Shown one piece after another: positions 58,601 through 64,000 of a DNA stretch of 64,000 nucleotides (position 1 is its first letter; each line of letters begins with the position of its first letter). The DNA is taken from positions 55,715,640-55,779,639 of the forward strand of contig NC_068357.1 of the NCBI RefSeq assembly GCF_020536995.1, given 5' to 3'. The position numbers were made by a program, and so were the translations under genes. The notes beneath the pieces are model-generated. The model did no database searches, had not been told where the DNA came from, and saw nothing but the letters and a program-made list of their open reading frames with translations. Source of the stretch: Dreissena polymorpha. Lineage: Eukaryota; Mollusca; Bivalvia; Myida; Dreissenidae.

Positions 58601-58845
58601 AATCCAAGTTCGTCCCATATTTTGCGACAACTTTCTGTGGAACGCGCAACGCCCTGTTCTGTGGCAGACGCATCGCCTACGCCGTCCCCCAAATTTTGTG
58701 CCGTCCCTGTACAAACAGTTCAACGATTAGTATCAGAGCACATACATGTGTAATGTTTACAGTCATTATTTCAAAATCAGTCAATGTGTTATGCATAAAA
58801 TAAAAACAAACCCTTGTTATTTCAAAATCAGCCCGTGTACATTTC

Positions 58846-58930
58846 ATATCTCCCCATTGGTGTAAAAAGGTACCATGTGACATTAAAATAAGAAGGCACA
58901 TGGTACCTTTTTGCACCAAGGGGGCGATAT
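58846..58930. mobile_element. 85-bp foldback MITE, second copy
   Basis: The arms CATTGGTGTAAAAAGGTACC and GGTACCTTTTTGCACCAAGG form a near-perfect hairpin. The ends ATATC and GATAT match the copy at 11241-11324. Confidence 0.75.
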
Positions 58931-59867
58931 AAAGAACGACGATTGCTAAAAAACATGTCTATAAATAATCATGGTAGGATGGTGGTGCATATTTTCACCG
59001 TTTAACTTGCAATTTTGCTGCATTGCGCAATGCAAATTTAATTTTGTGTTGAGTACAAGACAACACGTTTTTCCCATCAAACTCATCCTTATTCGTTCAC
59101 GTAACTGAATTCGTAGATTATTTATGTTCTATTTGGTTCATAATTTTAATGGTGCACTGTAATTTCCTAAAAGTTGTTACAGGGTGAAAGTAGACATAAA
59201 TTGGACTCTACTGATATGTGCAATAGCATGAGGCATTGAATGTAAACATACATTCCACAAACATACATATATTCGTTTAAACTCTGAACACTTATCTGAC
59301 CAGCCAGTTTATGTAGGGTCAGTTAGAATTTAGGGGCGCCCCTCATATGCTTACTAGGTAAATTTGTTCGTTTTTCTGACAATGTTTTGTTAATTGGCGT
59401 AAACGAAGATCTGGTAATATTTTCAATTACGTTTATGAAACGTTCATGTTGAAAACAAGAAGGGGATTCCCAAGATTTTCTTCGGATTAATTATCATCGT
59501 TCATCCTTTTTTACGACGCTACAACCGGCTTATTCATAAAACCTTAACGATAACGATTTGGCGTGTTTGATTTGTAATGAATTAAAGGCGCCTTTTCACG
59601 TTTTGGTTGATTGACAAAATTAATAAAATGTGTTTCATATTCGCAAATTTTCGTTGTAGTTATGATATTTGTTTAGAAACGGTAATACTGACCATTAACC
59701 AGGCTCTAAAATATCCATTACATGCATCTTTTGACGATTTAAAAACCTGAAAATTATAAAGCGTTGCAACGCGAAACGATTGAATAATTTGGCGAGTTCT
59801 GTTGTGGTCGTTATATTTTGCGAGGATTGCTTATATTATGTTTAAAATACATCACTCATTATATCAG

Positions 59868-59891
59868 CACGGATGGCCGAGTGGTGTAAAC
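59868..59891 (+). repeat. tRNA-like SINE head, 5' half (interrupted)
   Basis: GCACGGATGGCCGAGTGGTG resembles the D-arm and A-box of Leu/Ser-type tRNA heads. The second half, with a B-box (GTGGTTTGAGCCC), resumes at 61317 after the inserted hAT-type element. Confidence 0.65.
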
Positions 59892-61316
59892 CACAGGGAT
59901 ATTTAATAAAAAATACTATACATACTACAAATATATACAAGGGATACAACTGTCAAATTTTCTGCACAACACCAGGGTCTGAACAAAAGCAAAATATTCG
60001 CTTCCAAAAGCAATAATTGCACCAAATAAAATGTATAATAACAGCCAAGACATTTATCTTTCAGAATATAACTATCTTTATAGCAGTAAATGTGTAAAAA
60101 AAATGTTTGAAACGGAAGTTTCATGAAAAACTGTAAAATTTTCGAACTGCGACAAAGGTGTGCACAACCAATTTGATACATTTTGTTCCATAATTTAACA
60201 ATACTGAGAAGTTTAGCAAATTTTACCTGGTTTCATAATCCACATACAATGTCTGAATCATAGTAGACAATTTGTATGGCGCCATGTAACTGCAAATGCG
60301 TAAAAACACCGTAAATATTAAATTGTTTACATTATCTACCATCTTCATGCATGGGAATGCAATTTGTTGAGTAATGTAACATGGAACGTGATTGGCTAGC
60401 TGTTTACTGCAGTGGAGAATTAACCAATCAAATCGCATGTTTCAATTACATGTAGTGTATTATTCAAAATGAAAGTAAACTATTGATATTGTGGCATTGA
60501 AGCGGTTTTATACGAATTTCGAGCAAACAATCACATTTAATTGTAATTATGCAATATTAAACAATTAAATAGAGGATATTTGTTGGATCCGGTGGATTAT
60601 CGATTTTAATTCACGAGTGATCATAGAAAATGATATTTTCACGAGTGGCGCAGCCACGAGTGAAAATATATGTTTTCTATGATCACGAGTGAATTAAAGT
60701 CGATAATCCACCAAATCCAACAAATTTTCTTTTTATTTAATGCATTTTTCACAGTTTATATACATTGTTCAAGAGTTTAACTAACGAATTTTGCTGGGAT
60801 AATGACGTCATTTCGTAAAAAATGACGTCATTTCACAGTAAAAAATGAAATTTATCGATAATTCTCACTGATAATTTTCACTGTTTGAAACAGTGAAATT
60901 ATCAGTTTTAATTCACTGATATTTCTCTATAAACCACCGGAAAGCATTAAATAAAAGAAACTATACAATGAATATGTACCTTCAAAAGAGGATTATTTCA
61001 AAGGAATATGGAAATATCAACTAGAATTATCAGGTTTCAGTCGTGCACACCTTTGTCCAAGTAAGAATTTTTGAGCTTTTTTGCATGAAAGGTTTCGTTT
61101 AAATTTAATGAATGATAGTAGTTTATTGCCAAGTTTATTATTTTCTGAAATATAAATGTCTCGGCTGTTGGTATTCCGCTTATTTGGTGTAATAAATGCT
61201 TTTGGAAGCGATTTTTTTGCTTTTGTTCAGACCTTGGTGTTGTGCAGGAAATTTGACAGTGGTATCCCTTGTATACTGTTATAGTATGTAAAGTATTTTT
61301 CTTAAAGTTCCCTGTG
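59892..61316. mobile_element. Non-autonomous hAT-type DNA transposon, 1,425 bp
   Basis: The ends are CACAGGGA and TCCCTGTG. The inverted repeats extend about 180 bp (TACAAGGGATAC.ACTGTCAAAT, TGCACAACACC.GGTCTGAAC, AATCGCTTCCAAAAGCA-type blocks at both ends). GTGTAAAC is present immediately outside both ends (59884-59891 and 61317-61324). An 8-bp duplication with T at position 2 and A at position 7, plus a CAGGG-type end, are hallmarks of hAT transposons. No transposase frame is present, so it must have been moved in trans. The interior contains further palindromes (60561-60742 and 60865-60905). Confidence 0.82.
60561..60742. repeat. About 180-bp palindrome inside the hAT element
   Basis: The arms run from ATTAAATAGAGGATATTTGT and GGTGGATTATCGATTTTAAT to TTTTCACGAGTGG, a CGCAG loop, and back through CCACGAGTGAAAATAT and AGTCGATAATCCACC. 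The arms are nearly perfect. It could be a MITE nested in the hAT element or part of its own stem. Confidence 0.7.
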
Positions 61317-61375
61317 GTGTAAACGATAGACTTTTACTCCAGGGGTCAGTGGTTTGAGCCCAATTGAGGGTTACT
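61317..61375 (+). repeat. tRNA-like SINE head, 3' half
   Basis: GATAGACTTTTACTCCAGGG, then GTCAGTGGTTTGAGCCC as B-box. This continues the head begun at 59868, after the transposon and its GTGTAAAC duplication. Confidence 0.62.
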
Positions 61376-61379
61376 TTTT

Positions 61380-63235
61380 TATTTCTTTAATTTTATTCAT
61401 GTTTTTTTTTTACTAGAGCGTTTTAGATCTAACGCTTACGTTTATCAATATAAAGCATTTAATGACAAACTTCAATACATGCCAAAATCTGTGAAAAAGC
61501 CCCTTTAAGCGGAAATGTCAATTATACTAAATCATTCGCTCTTTAATTTAAGGTTAAAATAAAATTACGAAACGTTGAAACGAAATTAAAAGATCTTAAT
61601 ATGCTCTGTGCTACGAAGGTTTAATATAAAATCAATATACCAACGTTTTCCATGCGAATTACCTGACGTTTAATCTGTACATAATATTTTTCGCGAGTTT
61701 TTTTTGGGACAAACGATCTACACAAAATACACAAGCACGATTTAATTGAAGCAACAACTTTTAACCATCGCGTTAACAAACAATAAAACATGAAAAATGA
61801 ACCAAAAAAAATTAGCACTAAAGACCTAAACAGTATACCCAGTTTTGTTAAACACCTGTCTCCAATACTCACACGTAAATATCACACTAAGAATTGATCG
61901 CACTTTGAGGTCGAAGAAAAAACAAACTATACAGCAGTTTGCCCAGACTGTTATTGTATCATTCTCGCGCAATTCGTAATAACTTGCCACAAATACCCAT
62001 AATGAGAAAACTAAATGTCTCATGTTTTACTCTTCGCATTGTCTCAACGTTGAAGATCGAACTGGATAATTCAATTGTCAAATTTGACCATAAGAAACCT
62101 TTTTTTGACATTGTATCTAGAATATTAAGACAAAAGTTGAACGTGGGGGCAATCGCGCCTATGTACCTATTTTTGTCTGCAATCAGGTCTATAGCATAAA
62201 GAAGAATGTTCCATTAATTCTTTTGTAGTTCAGCAAAATCGGTAAAAAAGGTAAGTAGGGCCAAATTGAATTTCTATTGCGTTGGAAAAAATCATTTTTT
62301 CTGTTAAAATTGTCAATTAAAAACAACAAACTAGAACTGTTACTGCAGGTAATTAATACCCAACATAATACTTCGAAACTAATAGTATTGGCAATATAAA
62401 GTATATAAAAAGACGAATGGACTTGGAATGCAAACAGATTAGCATATTAGAAGAACTTCTTAACATATAATTTACATTTACATTGAATGTAAAGCTTTTC
62501 GTGCGCTTTATAAGCATTATCTGAAGCGAAATACAAAATCTTAAATCAATTTAATTATTCAGAAGTTTGCTTAAGATCATTTATATACAGCAACAATAAT
62601 AAGCTTTCGCTTTTCATTCGAAAGTGAATCTTTGACTTTAAAGTTCACATTTGTGTTCTTGCATGCAGGTGCGTCAAATTACAAACATATTTGTCGCGTT
62701 ATTATCGAATTCTGAATATATTCTGACAAGTAAAGGTGCTCTAGTTGGATCTTAGTTTCATTTTCAATAAAACTTACCATGTGTTTTTATGTGTGGCTAA
62801 CCACTTAGTATACATGTAGGTTTACATCGGTGCCAAGTGGCTTTAATATCCGTCACAGAACGCAGTTGTAAGTAATTAGACTAACACTATTTATTAGATA
62901 ATTAATATCTTTTAAAGTTCGGACTCGTGTATGACATTGGTCTAAAGTAAAGTCATTTGGTTCATGAGTACAACACAGCACCATTTCGGCTAGAATGCTT
63001 ATCAAATTATTTTAAAGCATTCAATACAAAGTAAGGATCCCATACACCCCTAGTTTTGTAATTACAATATAATTACAATATAATTTTAGCAATAAGATGC
63101 CCAAATGTCATCTTTAATCTTAAAGAATGACCTTGTATTAAAAGTAAGTTGTCTAGGTCGCGTTGAGTAGCACATCCATTTATTTGTGTCACACTTTGAT
63201 ACATTGACGCTAAATAATAGGGTTTTTTCGCGATT
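61380..63235. other. No recognised gene
   Basis: Short frames only, on both strands, without domains. No counterpart of exon 1 or of the 43-bp array was seen upstream of the third diverged copy. Confidence 0.4.
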
Positions 63236-63237
63236 AA

Positions 63238-63963
63238 AGTTTTTGAAAGCATATTTTCAAATTGCCATTATTTTCGTTAATAGCTTATAGATAATTAGTT
63301 CATATATATAGACCTCAAACATTAAATATCGGACGGTCTGAGGCGCAAATGATGCCTTGAGAACTATGGGATATCGTCACTGCAATGTTCAAGCCTACAT
63401 GCCTCACGCGACAGGAAACGTGTCATGTTATGTATAGAGATATTGTGTTTATTGTGTACACATAACAAAAGGAATACAGACATTTGGAAAGTGCATTTAT
63501 TCACATCATTAACAATCATTTCAAAATATCAGACATATTTCTCTGTAACTAGTAAATTGCGAGTCAAACAATTTAACCAATGTTTTTCGTATAATAATGT
63601 TTCGATTTGTGCAAACTACTAGTATGTAAATATTCAAAATAACGTCATTATTTCAGTTGCTTTTGGAAGTTTCGATCGATGAGACATGTGAACTATATTC
63701 AGAAAATAATTGATGATACACGCAATCATCAAAAGTTATTTGAAATATAGCAATAGACCAAAATCTCAAACAGGTTGGAAACCCTTTCAGTTCCGGTCTT
63801 TCGTACAAAAGCCCCAGCTGCTGCAGCTCTGTCCACGCGGACACTGGGGCGTGCACACCATACCCACGTTCCGACCTCTGAAGAATCAACATACAAAACA
63901 AGTTACACTAAAAATAAAATTATTCTGATGATAATAATAATAATAATAATAATAATGATAATA

Positions 63964-64000
<37 letters not shown>
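63238..64000. repeat. Diverged partial third copy of the 3.8-kb unit
   Basis: It aligns with 49290-49900 and 53120-53700: ATAGACCTCAAAC, GGTCTGAGGCGC.AA, GAACTATGGGAT.TCGTCA, CGACAGGAAACGTGTC.TG, GCGAGTCAAA..TTTAACCAA, AAACCCTTTCAGTTCCGGTC and CAGCTGCTGCAGCTCTGTCC. Divergence is roughly 15-20 percent by eye. The exon 2 and exon 3 equivalents (about 63313-63446 and 63776-63893) look degraded for the plus-strand model. The copy ends in ATA/ATG trinucleotide repeats at the window edge. Confidence 0.85.
63930..64000. repeat. (ATA)n/(ATG)n trinucleotide repeat
   Basis: A GATAATAAT run grading into GATGATGAT, continuing past the window end. Units 1 and 2 have shorter AAT tracts at the equivalent place. 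Confidence 0.9.

Noticed and set aside
58600-58720. GC-rich patch with Cys-containing frames on both strands
   Set aside because: Short frames, no splice sites and no homologue recognised.

Overview
The window looks like nuclear DNA of a bivalve mollusc, probably a heterodont clam or mussel of the Dreissena/Mya/Mercenaria kind. It is AT-rich and intron-rich, with no operons. It is full of dispersed repeats I recognise from bivalve genomes: the palindromic element with AATGCATGTGC and GAACGCGGCTC ends, the GACGGACA-rich repeats, the 'GAGGCCCATGAGAGCC' repeat, tRNA-headed SINEs and TTAGGG-type telomere-like repeats. The protein families present (Ly6/uPAR, GMC oxidoreductase, PAN/apple plus C-type lectin) are typical of lophotrochozoans. 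Species cannot be named from the sequence alone.

Layout. (1) 1-1.5 kb: three minus-strand exons of a GPI-anchored Ly6/uPAR protein. (2) 2.5-3.84 kb: a decayed minus-strand GMC oxidoreductase fragment. (3) 6.6-30.0 kb: a divergent tandem duplication of a unit of about 6.9 kb. Each unit carries a minus-strand two-exon gene for a PAN/apple plus C-type-lectin protein. Unit A (6.6-13.48 kb) looks intact. Unit B (13.49-22.45 kb, resuming at about 29.35-30.03 kb after about 6.9 kb of unrelated sequence) has a broken lectin exon. (4) 30-46 kb: mostly repeats, plus weak candidate exons near 32.9 kb (plus) and 36.9/37.7 kb (minus). It also holds a foldback element filled with minisatellite, a (TA)n run and a TTAA-flanked MITE. 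(5) 46.14-53.74 kb: a recent, near-identical tandem duplication of a unit of about 3.8 kb. Each copy has a 1.7-kb array of a 43-bp minisatellite. A candidate three-exon plus-strand gene for a small secreted cysteine-containing protein of 116 residues follows it. A much more diverged third copy starts near 63.24 kb and runs to the window end. (6) 54-63 kb: repeats, including a 1,425-bp non-autonomous hAT-type element (8-bp target duplication) inserted into a tRNA-like SINE head.

The genes do not form one pathway. The shared theme is small secreted or surface proteins (Ly6, PAN-lectin, the Cys-containing peptide) in tandemly duplicated, repeat-rich accessory DNA. That fits the fast-evolving immune and recognition gene repertoires of bivalves, but this is inference. 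No CRISPR, rRNA or convincing intact tRNA gene was seen. Exon models rest on splice signals and reading frame only; there was no alignment or transcript evidence.
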